Positions 1 to 9,990 of a stretch of 64,000 nucleotides of DNA are shown here, piece after piece. Under the pieces are notes generated by a model that ran no database searches, was not told the origin of the DNA, and was given only the letters and a program-made list of their open reading frames with translations. Source of the DNA: Persicaria tinctoria (Eukaryota; Streptophyta; Magnoliopsida; Caryophyllales; Polygonaceae); contig JBANSL010000006.1 in the NCBI GenBank assembly GCA_037127255.1, positions 85,297,850 through 85,361,849 of the forward strand, in the 5' to 3' direction. The position numbers were made by a program, and so were the translations under genes. Within the stretch, counting starts at the first letter, position 1; every line of letters starts with the position of its first letter.

Positions 1-1334
1 AAAAAATAAGTATAAAACATGGTAAAATAGGCGCACATCAGTAAACAATGGTCCTACTGACTTGTTTACCCCTACTAGAGGTTTACGTCAAGAAGACTCG
101 TTGTCTCCATTCTTATTCATTCTTGGGTCTGAGATTAGCATACAAACTGAATGTGGAAGCATCGACATAAAACAGTCCTATTGGATTTGGATTTGGAAGG
201 GTAGGGCCTCGTGTCCCTTTCCTCTCCTTTGCATACAATATCATCGTTTTTGTAAAAGGAAGTATTGATGGTAGCCATAGAGTAAAAGAGATTATTGAAA
301 CATAATGTAAAGTCTCAAGGCAAAAAGTTAACTATCACAAGTCTAGCTTCCAAGGAACTAGAGGTATATCTTCTTCAAGGATTTCTGAACCCTCTACTTG
401 CCTAAATATCGAGAATGAACAGTCTTTAGAAAAATATCTCGGTTGCCCAATTATCAACGGTAGAATAAATAATCAAACATTAGAAGATTTAATCTGCAAA
501 TCTAAGGATCAACTATCAAAATGGCGCGCTAATGCTCTATCACAAAATGGTCGCGTTGTTCTTATTAATAGTAACCTTGCTGCCAAACCACTCTATATAA
601 TGCAGAGTTTCTTACTTCCAACATTAATACATAAATAGCTTGACCAAATTAATCAGACTTTTTTCTAGAATAAGGACCTCCAACATCGTCCATTGATTAG
701 CTAGGACAAAATATGTAGGCCAAAGAATCAATGAGGCTTAGGCCTTAGAAAATCGAGAGAGATGAATGAAGCTCTCTTGTTAAAACTATTACGGAAATTT
801 TTGGCAGAACCTGATAATGCTTGGGTGAACATTATAAAATTCAAATATCTTCACTCGACAAATATCTTAGAATATAATAGACGGGGAGCATCGTCTTGGC
901 AATGGGAAAAATTGTCATCTCTTCTGGACAAATTCAAAACTAGTCTTATCTGGTATGTTGGAAACGACAGAACTAGTAAGTTTTGGACAGACAATTGGCT
1001 CATCATTGCCTCCCTCCAATCTGGAGATGATTGCCCAATTATTGAGAATAGGAATGAACTAGTTAGTGACTATATTTTGGGAGGCACTAGCTTGGTGGCT
1101 AGAAAAACTAAAAGCGACCCTCCCGGATAACATAGTTAAGGATATTATAGATATCCCTCTTCCTTCATCAATGATTGAAGATAGATTATATTGGTGGCCC
1201 GATAGAGAAGGCCAGTTCACTACCTCTAGCACAGATAAACTACTCACAAATCAATCATCTCTCCAACCGGATCCAAACGCTTGGATATGGAAACTAGATT
1301 TCCCGCCCAAAGTTACGAATTTCCTATGGAAAAC
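1..1334 (+). pseudogene. LINE (non-LTR) ORF2 remnant, 5' part
   Basis: This is the C-terminal half of a plant L1-type LINE ORF2 protein. Around 74-124 a frame reads GLRQEDSLSPFLFIL, matching the non-LTR reverse transcriptase motif usually written G-x-R-Q-G-D-P-L-S-P. Further on, 515-640 reads LSKWRANALSQNGRVVLINS, the region typical of LINE proteins downstream of the RT core. The piece at 762-1080 has the W-x-x-G-(N/D)-x-x-x-x-x-F-W-x-D-x-W pattern, and 1285-1334 begins the zf-RVT domain (WIWKLDFPPKVTNFLWK). Several stops and frame changes show that it is dead. It is cut at 1334 by element A and resumes at 9096. Confidence 0.85.
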
Positions 1335-2366
1335 TGATACGGGACCATCTTCTACAGCTCCAGACACACCCATCATACTTGGAGAAGGACCAATGACTCG
1401 AGCTAGAGCTAAGAAGCTTCAAAGAGACTCATTCAACTTTGTGGGTCATGCTTTGTTCTCGAGCAAGGTTCAACTCCCCGAGCCAACATTGAAGACATAT
1501 ATGTGCATTGGAGTACATAATGAGGCCGAGCCCCCTTAGTATAGCTTAGGCCGAAATATTCTAAGTGTTGGAACCCATTTTCAGCTTAAGCGTTCTATTG
1601 GGCTAAACTGGGCTTTTCTTAGTTATTGGTTTTAAAACCTTATTTACTTATGTTCTTAGGTTTATTTAATTAGGCCCATTAACAATTAGATCTATCTATT
1701 CTATCTAGTTAGAATCGGCCAAACTCAGCCTTGTAGGCTATATATGTCGATTCCTTTCATTGAATACAATTGGAACTTTTATGAACATAACTCTCTCATA
1801 TTGAGTGTAAACACATCGAGTGTTTGTTGATTCAACTAGAGCAGTGCTCGTTGGTCATTGATTGATAATCTCAGCTTGGTTTGCTTTGCCGTTCATCAAC
1901 TTCGCAAGACTTGGTGAATCTAGTATCCACAAGCCCCCTCCTTGTGCTTCAAGTAGTCCGCTTGATTGTGTAGGGTTGTAGAGGCGGGTTGTGTAGTCAT
2001 TGGTATTGGTTCCTACCCTCTGAGGAGGCCTGGGGTCTTTATCTTGTTCTGCATAGATCGACTCAGTCCATATCAGGTCGTGTCTTTCCATTCTTGCAAT
2101 TCAATTTCGAGTCTTTATTCATCTTTATTCGAGTCTTGTTATTTCTTCATTGTCGACATCGAGTTCAGTTCTGATCTTGGTGTTCTTGGTTGATCTTGAG
2201 CATTCTTGATCGATTCTTGAATATTGTTTGTTGCGTTCTTTGAGTCTTGTTGAGTTCTTGGTCATTCTTGATTGTTTCTTGCAGATCTTGAATCATCTTG
2301 TTGAGTCTTTCTTTAGTTCTTGCTTGTTGTCGAAGATCGGACCAACCTACGGCTAACCCCATATCA
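1335..2366 (+). repeat. 5' LTR of element A
   Basis: The LTR starts TGATACGGGACC and ends ATATCA, so its two ends form a short inverted repeat. It matches 8055-9095 with only scattered substitutions and one 11-bp length difference (extra CATCGTTCTTG in the 3' copy near 8909). Its first ~200 bases carry the coding tail of the polyprotein (GPMTRARAKKLQRD...). A TATA-like CTATATATG lies near 1738. The low divergence suggests a fairly recent insertion. Confidence 0.92.
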
Positions 2367-2369
2367 AAT

Positions 2370-2390
2370 TGGCATCAGAGCTTTGGTTTC
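2370..2390 (+). other. Primer binding site of element A (tRNA-iMet)
   Basis: TGGCATCAGAGC starts three bases after the 5' LTR. It is complementary, with one mismatch, to the 3' end of plant initiator methionine tRNA (consensus site TGGTATCAGAGC). Confidence 0.85.
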
Positions 2391-3238
2391 CGACATCAAG
2401 ATTGAGTCTTTTTCTTTTCTAAACACAAAAACCACAAAAAAGAGTCCTTTTCTTGTTTTGGTCTTTTACTTCTTGCATTCTTTTTTATTATATTACTAAT
2501 CTTGAGTTTGTGATTGTTTGTGGTTGCATAGCCTAAACACAAGCCTAGCCGAGACCGTGGAGTCGACCAAAGGTGCACACAACCCCTTGTCGACAGCCCT
2601 AAACCTAAACACATTACCTAAACACATTACCTCCACAAAATTCTAAATTGAAACCCTACCTTGCAACTACAACATCATAATTTAAGGTTTTCAATCAAAA
2701 GAGGTAAATTTCCAAGTTTTTCTTTTATTTTTCTTATTTTCTCTTTGAGTCAAGCACTGATTTTCTTGTTCAAGTGCTGTTTGAGTTTGTGTCGAAGAGA
2801 TCTCCTCCTGGTCGAGTTCTCTCTTGTGTTGATCAAGTTGATTGTGTGTGTGTCGAGTACTCCTTCACCTTGATCGAGTGCTGTTTGTTACTGTCGAGTG
2901 CTTGCTTTGATTGAGTCGAGTGATCTCAGCCCCTGCCGAGTGATCTCCTTGTTGTGTCGAGTTAAGTTCTTGCAAATTCCCATCTGTTTTGCTTGAATTG
3001 AGTTGTTTGCTTACATCGAGTTCTCTACCGCCCTTGTTGAGTTCTCTTGTGTGTTGTTTCATTCACTACATACCTTGATTGCTTAGTTTTGCTTGGTAGT
3101 TGATTTGCCCAAAGCGGATTGCCCTAGCAAGCGTGATATATCAATCAGAGAGGGAGTGTGAGCGAAACACAATTGTGAGCTGTTTATAAGTTTTACTAAC
3201 CTTTAACATAGTTCTTTGTTTCTTTTATTTTTGTTATA
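2391..3238 (+). other. Untranslated leader of element A
   Basis: This is non-coding sequence between the primer site and the gag ATG. It is T-rich and contains many GTCGAGT/GATCGAGT words (about 2800-3030). I see no protein match. The segment fits a long Gypsy leader with packaging or dimerisation functions, but nothing in it proves that. Confidence 0.6.
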
Positions 3239-6200
3239 ATGTCAGGAAATCAAGTGAACAACGAGAACCCTAACGAGGGTAACTCGAGCACCACCGTTAC
3301 TCCCGAGCAATTCAACGCCATGATGGCAACCATAGCTGCATTAACAGCAAAGGTGACGGCTTTGAAGAGTGCTAGGCCTAGCGGTTCGAACACCGTGAAT
3401 GGTCAGCAAGAGCAAAGGCTTGACGGGATGCCTCGCGATGAAAGGGAAGTCATTAATCCTAATCCTATTCCTAATCCTCATGTTAATGTTAATTTAGATA
3501 ATCCTTTATTCAATGAAAACAACTCTCCACGAGGTGGGAGAAATGATCGGAATAATGGGTTTGTTAATGTGCAAGGTCAAGGACAGGGAAGGGGAAGAGG
3601 ACGTGGCTATCAAGAGCAATACTATTACTCGGAGCAAGATGACGACTTCCAAGAAGAGGAGTATTGGGAGCGACGCCCGAGACGGAATCAAAGGGGAAAT
3701 CAGAACCGACCACCTAGATTCAATGACGACGATGGCATGGGTAAGGTTAAGGTAAAGATTCCTCCTTTTGATGGTAAAACTGATCCAGATGCTTATATTG
3801 ATTAGGAAATTAAAATGGAGCAAATCTGGAATTGTCATAATTTCTCAGAACCTAAGAAAGTGCAATTAGCTTCCCTAGAATTTCAAGGTTTTGCATTAAT
3901 CTGGTGGGATAATCTTGTTAAGGAAAGAAGAAGATCCCTTGATGCACCTATTGCTTCTTGGGAACAATTAAAAGTGGTAATGAAAAATAGGTTTGTACCT
4001 CAACATTATGATAGAGAGCTATTAAACTGATTAGAAAACCTTAAACAAGGTAGTAAAATTGTTGAGGAAACATTTAATGTTATGCAAGAAGTCATGGCTA
4101 GAGCTAATATAGTAGAAACTCATGAGAAAACTAATGTTAGATATCTTAGAATCTTACATCCTGCTTTAGCTCATGAAATTGATTATTTTCCCTATACTAC
4201 TCCTACTGACCTTTTACATCTAGCTATGAAAGTAGAAAAGGGACAACGCTACAAAAGCCAAGGCAATAGGATGTCGAGTGGCCAACAACAAGGATGGCAC
4301 CAAAACCGGCCCCAACAGCCCCAAGGGCGCTCGGATATGGGTTCCAAAGAGCGAGCTCAGCAGCCCCAATGGAGGAATGAGAGTCGACAACCCCAGCAGC
4401 CCCTCGACAAAGGAAAAGGTCCATGGAATGGGCGAGAATCGTCTGGGACATCTACTGGTCCCAAAGGGAGTAACCCTAATCCTTCTACTACTCGTTCTAG
4501 AGATATTGTATGCTTTAAATGCCAAGGTAGAGGACATTATATGAAGGATTGCCCTAATAAGAAAACTCTCATGGTTAATCAATTTGGAGAATATGAATCT
4601 GAAAATTCTTGTGATGAACCGGATGAGCATGCTAATGACAATGATCATAACTTAAACCTTGTTTGTTATGAAAATGATGATAATGAGGTTGAATATGAAC
4701 ATGGAGAATCTTTGATTGTTAGGAGAGTATTAAGTGTTGTTCCTACACCATGTGAAGATAATCAAAGAGAAAACTTATTTCATACTCGTTGTCTAGTTAA
4801 AGGAAAGGTTGTAAATGTGATCATTGATGGAGGTAGTTGCTGTAATTTAGCTAGTCAAGAAATGGTTGACAAATTGCATTTACCTACTGTCCAACACCCT
4901 AGACCTTACAAATTGCATTGGATGAATGATTGTGGCTTATTAAAAGTTCATAGACAAGTTAAAGTGCATATTAAGCTAGGACATTATGAAGATGATGTTT
5001 TATGTGATATAGTGCCTATGCAAGCTTGTCATATTCTATTAGGCCGTCCTTGGCAATCTGATCGTAAGGTTATTCATGATGGGTTTACTAATCGCTATAC
5101 CTTTACTTTTCAGGGAAAGAATGTCATTCTCAAACCCATGACGCCTACGCAAGTAGCTGATGAGATTGAGAAGCGGAAGGTAAGTAAAGGTGAGTTAGAT
5201 CAGGAGGCTCAGTCGAGCCAAGTGGATCCTCAAACTCGAGCTAAGAGTGTGTTCTTGGTTTCCAAAAGCACATTCCTGGACGAATTTGCGGATGGTGGAA
5301 CTATTCTTATGCGCCTTTGCAAGAGCTTGAGCATGTTGAGTGAAGAGCTTAAAGCTTCTCTTCCATCGAACATTCTCGCTCTTCTTGAGGAGTTTAAGGA
5401 TGTGTTTCCCGATGACATACCACTAGGTCTACCCCCTATTCGTGGAATTGAGCATCAAATTGATCTTATTCCAGGGGCTGCATTGCCTAATCGACCTGCG
5501 TATCGTATGAATCCCACTGAGACCCAAGAGGTCCAAACCCAAGTCCAGGAACTGTTGGATAAGGGTTATATTCGAATTAGCTTAAGTCCTTGTGCTGTGC
5601 CTGTGTTATTAGTCCCTAAGAAAGATGGATCATGGAGGATGTGTGTCGATTGTAGGGCTATTAACAACATTACTATTAAATATCGTCACCCTATTCCTAG
5701 ATTAGATGATATGCTAGATGAGTTACATGGAGCTTCTATATTTTCTAAAATTGATCTTCGAAGGGGCTATCATCAAATTAGAATGAAAAAGGGAGATGAA
5801 TGGAAAACAGCCTTTAAGACTAAGCTAGGCTTATATGAGTGGTTGGTTATGCCTTTTGGTTTAACTAATGCTCCTAGCACTTCTATGCACTTAATGAACC
5901 ATGTGCTTCGAGATTTCATTGGAAAGTTTGTTGTTGTTTATTTTGATGATATTCTGATTTATAGCAAGTCTTCTAATGAACATGAATCACATCTTAGAGA
6001 AGTGCTTAAAACGCTAAGAATTGAACGCTTGTATGCTAATTTAAAGAAGTGTGAATTATGTAATGAACAAGTGTCTTTTCTTGGATTTGTAGTAAGCTCG
6101 AAAGGACTGCGTGTCGATGAGGCTAAGATCAAGGCGATCCAAGAGTGGCCAACACCCACCAACATCGGCCATGTACGCAGCTTCCAAGGATTGGCGAGCT

Positions 6201-6586
6201 TCTATCGTCGATTTGTGCAAGATTTCACCACCATCTCGGCACCCCTCACTGAGCTCACGAAAAAGAGGAGTGAATTCACATGGGGAGCAGCTCAGGAAGA
6301 AGCTTTCAACACACTAAAGGACAAGCTAACCCATGCGCCACTTCTAGCTCTTCCCGACTTTACTCAGCCCTTTGAAGTAGAGTGTGATGCTAGCGGAGTC
6401 GGAATTGGTGGAGTCCTTATGCAGGGAGGTAAGCCTATTGCTTTCTTTTATGAAAAGTTGAAAGGTGCTTGTCTTAATTACTCTACCTATGATAAGGAAT
6501 TATATGCTTTGTTTAGAGTACTTAGACATGGTCTCACTATCTATGGCCTAGCGAGTTTATTCTTAGGACTGATCATGAGTCTTTAA
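3239..6586 (+). pseudogene. Element A gag-protease-RT-RNase H reading frame (two nonsense codons)
   Basis: One frame runs from ATG 3239 to 6586, broken by TAG at 3803-3805 and TGA at 4028-4030. Gag covers the N-terminal part (FQGFALIWWDNL is the retrotransposon gag core). A CCHC knuckle, CFKCQGRGHYMKDC, lies near 4510. The protease active site near 4825 reads DGGSCCN where D-S/T-G is usual. RT begins near 5600 (LVPKKDGSWRMCVDCRAIN), with the catalytic YFDD at about 5939. RNase H starts near 6370 (ECDASGVGIGGVL). A one-base loss near 6524-6527 throws the frame into the stop at 6586. The nonsense codons fall where related proteins have Trp/Arg-type residues, so they look like simple decay. Confidence 0.9.
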
Positions 6587-8259
6587 AACACTTTAAAAGC
6601 CAAGATAAACTTGATAGGAGACATGAAAAATGGATGGAATTCATTGAAACATTTCCTTATGTGATTAAATATAAGAAAGGCAAAGACAATGTGGTTGCGG
6701 ATGCATTATCTAGGAGACATGCTCTAATAGCTGATTTCGATTCTCATGCTTTAGCTAGAAGACATGTGCTTTTAACCACTTTGGATTCTAGAGTCTTAGG
6801 TTTTGTTTACATAAAGGAATTGTATGAATCTGATTTGGATTTTGGTGAACATTTTCGAAAATGCTTAGAAAAGGGTCCTAATGACAGCTTTTATAAACAT
6901 GAAGGATTCTTATTTCGAAAAGATCAAGTGTGCATTCCTAGATTTTCTCTACGATTATTACTTGTTAGTGAAGCCCATAGTGGTGGATTAATGGGACATT
7001 TTGGTAGAGATAAGACCTATAACACACTGAAATCACACTTTTATTGGCCACATATGCTTAGAGATGTAGAACATTGCCTTAAGAGATGCATAGATTGCAT
7101 TCAAGCCAAAGCTAAGCTTATGCCTCATGGCCTTTATACACCACTACCAACCCCATCAGCCCCTTGGGAAGACATATCCATGGATTTCATAGTTGGGTTG
7201 CCTAGAACTAAGAAGGGGAGAGATTCTATATTTGTGGTAGTGGATAGGTTCTCTAAAATGGCTCATTTCATTGCATGCCACAAAATTGATGATGCTACCA
7301 ATGTTGCTAATCTATTCTTTAGAGAAGTAGTTAGGTTGCATGGTGTGCCGAAAACCATTGTTAGTGATAGGGATGTGAAATTCTTAAGTCATTTTTGGCG
7401 AACTTTATGGAATAAATTGGGAACTAGATTGCTATTCTCTACTTCTAACCACCCCCAAACTGATGGCCAAACTGAGGTGACTAATAGAACCCTTGCTACT
7501 GTCCTAAGAGCCATTATTAGGAAGAATTTGAAACTTTGGGAAGAAGCCTTACCTCATGTGGAATTTGCTTATAATAGAACCATGCATTCGGCTACTAAAA
7601 TCAGTTCTTTTGAATGTGTGTATGGTGTCAATCCACTAACCCCTTTTGATCTTACTCCATATCCTATGAGAGACAAAGAATCATTTGAGGCAGGTAAGCA
7701 TGTCGAGTTCATCAAGGAGCTGCATGAACGAACTCGAGAGAAGCTGAAGCTAAAGGCTGAATACAATGCTAACAAGGCCAACAAGGGACGTCGTTTGGTC
7801 ACATTTCAGCCGGGAGATCTTGTATGGGTGCACTTGAGGAAGGAGCGGTTTCCAGAAGCTCGGAAGAACAAGCTGTCGCCGCGTGGTGATGGACCATTTC
7901 GGATCAAGAAGAGAGTGGGCGACAATGCCTACCAATTGGAGCTTCCTGGAGACATGGGCGTGAGCGCAACTTTCAACGTCGCCGATCTAATCCCTTACTT
8001 CGCTGTGGATGAAGACTTGGATTCGTGGTCGAATCATTTTCAAGAAGGGGAGGTTGATGCGGGACCATCTTCTACAACTCCAAACACACACATCATACTT
8101 GGAGAAGGACCAATGACTCGAGCTAGAGCTAAGAAGCTTCAGAGAGACTCATTCAACTTTGTGGGTCATGCTTTGTTCTCGAGCAAGGTTCAACTCCCCG
8201 AGCCAACATTGAAGACATATATGTGCATTGGAGTATATAATGAGGCCGAGCCCCCTTAG
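6587..8259 (+). pseudogene. Element A RNase H end and integrase, ending in the 3' LTR
   Basis: After the frameshift the next frame continues RNase H (DALSRR near 6700) into a full integrase. The H-H-C-C zinc-binding domain starts at HSGGLMGHFGR (about 6975) and includes CLKRCIDC. The catalytic triad is D at about 7183 (SMDFIVGLP), D at about 7364 (IVSDRDVKF) and E at about 7474 (GQTEVTNRT). The C-terminal module is GDLVWVHLRKERFP followed by DGPFRIKKRVGDNAYQLELP (GPF/Y type, about 7880). The last ~68 residues, with GPMTRARAKKL, are encoded by the 3' LTR. The integrase itself has no internal stop. No chromodomain is visible. Confidence 0.9.
8042..8053 (+). other. Polypurine tract of element A
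   Basis: AAGAAGGGGAGG lies one base before the 3' LTR start TGATGCGGG. This is the expected plus-strand priming site. It also sits inside the integrase coding frame. Confidence 0.8.
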
Positions 8260-9095
8260 TATAGCTTAGGCCGAAATATTCTAAGTGTTGGAACCCATTT
8301 TCAGCTTAAGCGTTCTATTGGGCTGAATTGGGTTTTTCTTAGTTATTGGTTTTAAAACCTTATTTACTTATGTTCTTAGGTTTATTTAATTAGGCCCATT
8401 AACAATTAGATCTATCTATTCTATCTAGTTAGAATCGGGCAAACTCAGCCTTGTAGGCTATATATGTCGATTCCTTTCATTGAATACAATTGGAACTTTT
8501 ATGAACATAACTCTCTCATATTGAGTGTAAACACATCGAGTGTTTGTTGATTCAACTAGAGCAGTGCTCGTTGGTCATTGATTGATAATCTCAGCTTGGT
8601 TTGCTTTGCCGTTCATCAACTTCGCAAGACTTGGTGAATCTAGTATCCACAAGCCCCCTCCTTGTGCTTCAAGTAGTCCGCTTGATTGTGTAGGGTTGTA
8701 GAGGCGGGTTGTGTAGTCATTGGTATTGGTTCCTACCCTCTGAGGAGGCCTGGGGTCTTTATCTTGTTCTGCATAGATCGACTCAGTCCATATCAGGTCG
8801 TGTCTTTCCATTCTTGCAATTCAATTTCGAGTCTTTATTCATCTTTATTCGAGTCTTGTTATTTCTTCATTGTCGACATCGAGTTCAGTTCTGATCTTGG
8901 TGTTCTTGCATCGTTCTTGGTTGATCTTGAGCATTCTTGATCGATTCTTGAATATTGTTTGCTGCGTTCTTTGAGTCTTGTTGAGTTCTTGATCACTCTT
9001 GATTGTTTCTTGCAAATCTTGAATCATCTTGTTGAGTCTTTCTTTAGTTCTTGCTTGTTGTCGAAGATCGGACCAACCTACGGCTAACCCCGTAT
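8055..9095 (+). repeat. 3' LTR of element A
   Basis: It starts TGATGCGGGACC and aligns with 1335-2366. It encodes the end of the polyprotein (stop at 8257-8259). Its 3' edge is GTAT, without the terminal CA expected from the 5' copy. The next bases, AACGAGTCAAG, return to the interrupted LINE. Confidence 0.92.
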
Positions 9096-9640
9096 AACGA
9101 GTCAAGATGGACTTCCTACGGCTGCTAGACTCGCCTCACGTGGTGTCTCGGTTCCTTCGGCATGTAGTCTATGTAATAATGTCGTTGAGGATGAGACTCA
9201 TATCCTTCTTTAATGCCAATATACAAAACCACTACTCCATCTTCCAAATCCAATTACTAGCTCAACTGTCAATATGACAATTAGTTCGAGAGACATTAAA
9301 CAGATCTTATCTTTCCTTGGCAGTAACATTAATGGCGGAAGCCTTAGCTCTTAGATTAGGAGTCCAAAATGCACTGCAACTTCAAATAAAAAACCTAGTA
9401 ATCGAAGCCGATGCACTATTGATCATAAAGTATTTTTGCTAACCAGACTAATTGCCCTTGGAAAATAGAATTCATACTATCAGACATTGCACTCCTTCTA
9501 TTGGCTCTCATATACCACAGTTAGGTAACAAAGTGACTGATAAGGTTACACATCTTTGTCACCCTATTCTAGAGTTGATATTCAAAACAATACTGGCCTT
9601 CTGGATCTCATAGGATGATGCGGGTTGAGCATCCTCATCC
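9096..9640 (+). pseudogene. LINE ORF2 remnant, 3' part (zf-RVT end and RNase H-like)
   Basis: The frame at 9105-9215 reads QDGLPTAARLASRGVSVPSACSLCNN, the second half of a zf-RVT domain, and joins the half that ends at 1334. Near 9330-9410 a frame reads MAEALALRLGVQNALQLQ and VIEADAL, the pattern of the plant RVT_3 RNase H domain. Stops and frame changes follow. The remnant fades by about 9640. Confidence 0.8.
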
Positions 9641-9990
9641 GAATTATTTTCTAATAAATAAAATGAAATAAAAATGAATTAATGTGGGTAAATGCCGTGA
9701 CCGTGATGGAGAGATGGACGTTTTGATTTGGGGTCGTCGCCTACCAGAAAGGGAAAAGGGAAACAGACAAACCCCCCAAACCCAAATGGTGTCGTAACTT
9801 TCAATTTACTACGTAGTACAACTTCTTATCCACCTCCGCTCGAATCTCTCTTGTTTGACAGAGCTTCCAAGGAGACATGACGCCACGATTTCTTGTTTGA
9901 TTGAAGCCCAGAAGTTACAAATCCCTAATTTCCTTCTTCTCCTGTTATTGTTTCCTTTTGTTGTTTGTTTATGAAAATTAAGCAGGAAAA
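9641..9990 (+). promoter_or_regulatory. Upstream region and 5' UTR of the TLDc gene
   Basis: Between the LINE remnant and the ATG at 9991 there is no coding signal. The stretch becomes less AT-rich around 9690-9850 and contains an in-frame-neutral upstream ATG at 9971. A TATA box is not obvious. It presumably holds the core promoter and leader of the TLDc gene. Confidence 0.5.

Larger units (their letters stand above)
1335..9095 (+). mobile_element. Ty3/Gypsy LTR retrotransposon A (chromovirus-like, possibly CRM-type)
   Basis: This is a complete LTR element with two near-identical LTRs, an initiator-Met tRNA primer site, gag, protease, RT, RNase H, integrase and a purine tract. The domain order PR-RT-RH-INT is that of Ty3/Gypsy. 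LTR ends are TGATAC...RTATCA. The 5 bases before the 5' LTR are AAAAC. The 3' LTR runs from GTAT straight into AACGAG, which fits loss of four bases across the LTR end and the target duplication. The flanking LINE reads through once the element is removed. There is no chromodomain after the GPF module, and the polyprotein ends inside the 3' LTR, a trait I associate with plant CRM chromoviruses. That lineage call is tentative. Two nonsense codons and one frameshift make this copy non-functional. Confidence 0.9.

Noticed and set aside
3239..8259. An integrated plant pararetrovirus (caulimovirid)
   Set aside because: The element has paired LTRs, a tRNA primer site, a purine tract, a target duplication and an integrase with H-H-C-C and D-D-E. 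There is no movement or capsid protein of viral type. It is a Ty3/Gypsy retrotransposon.
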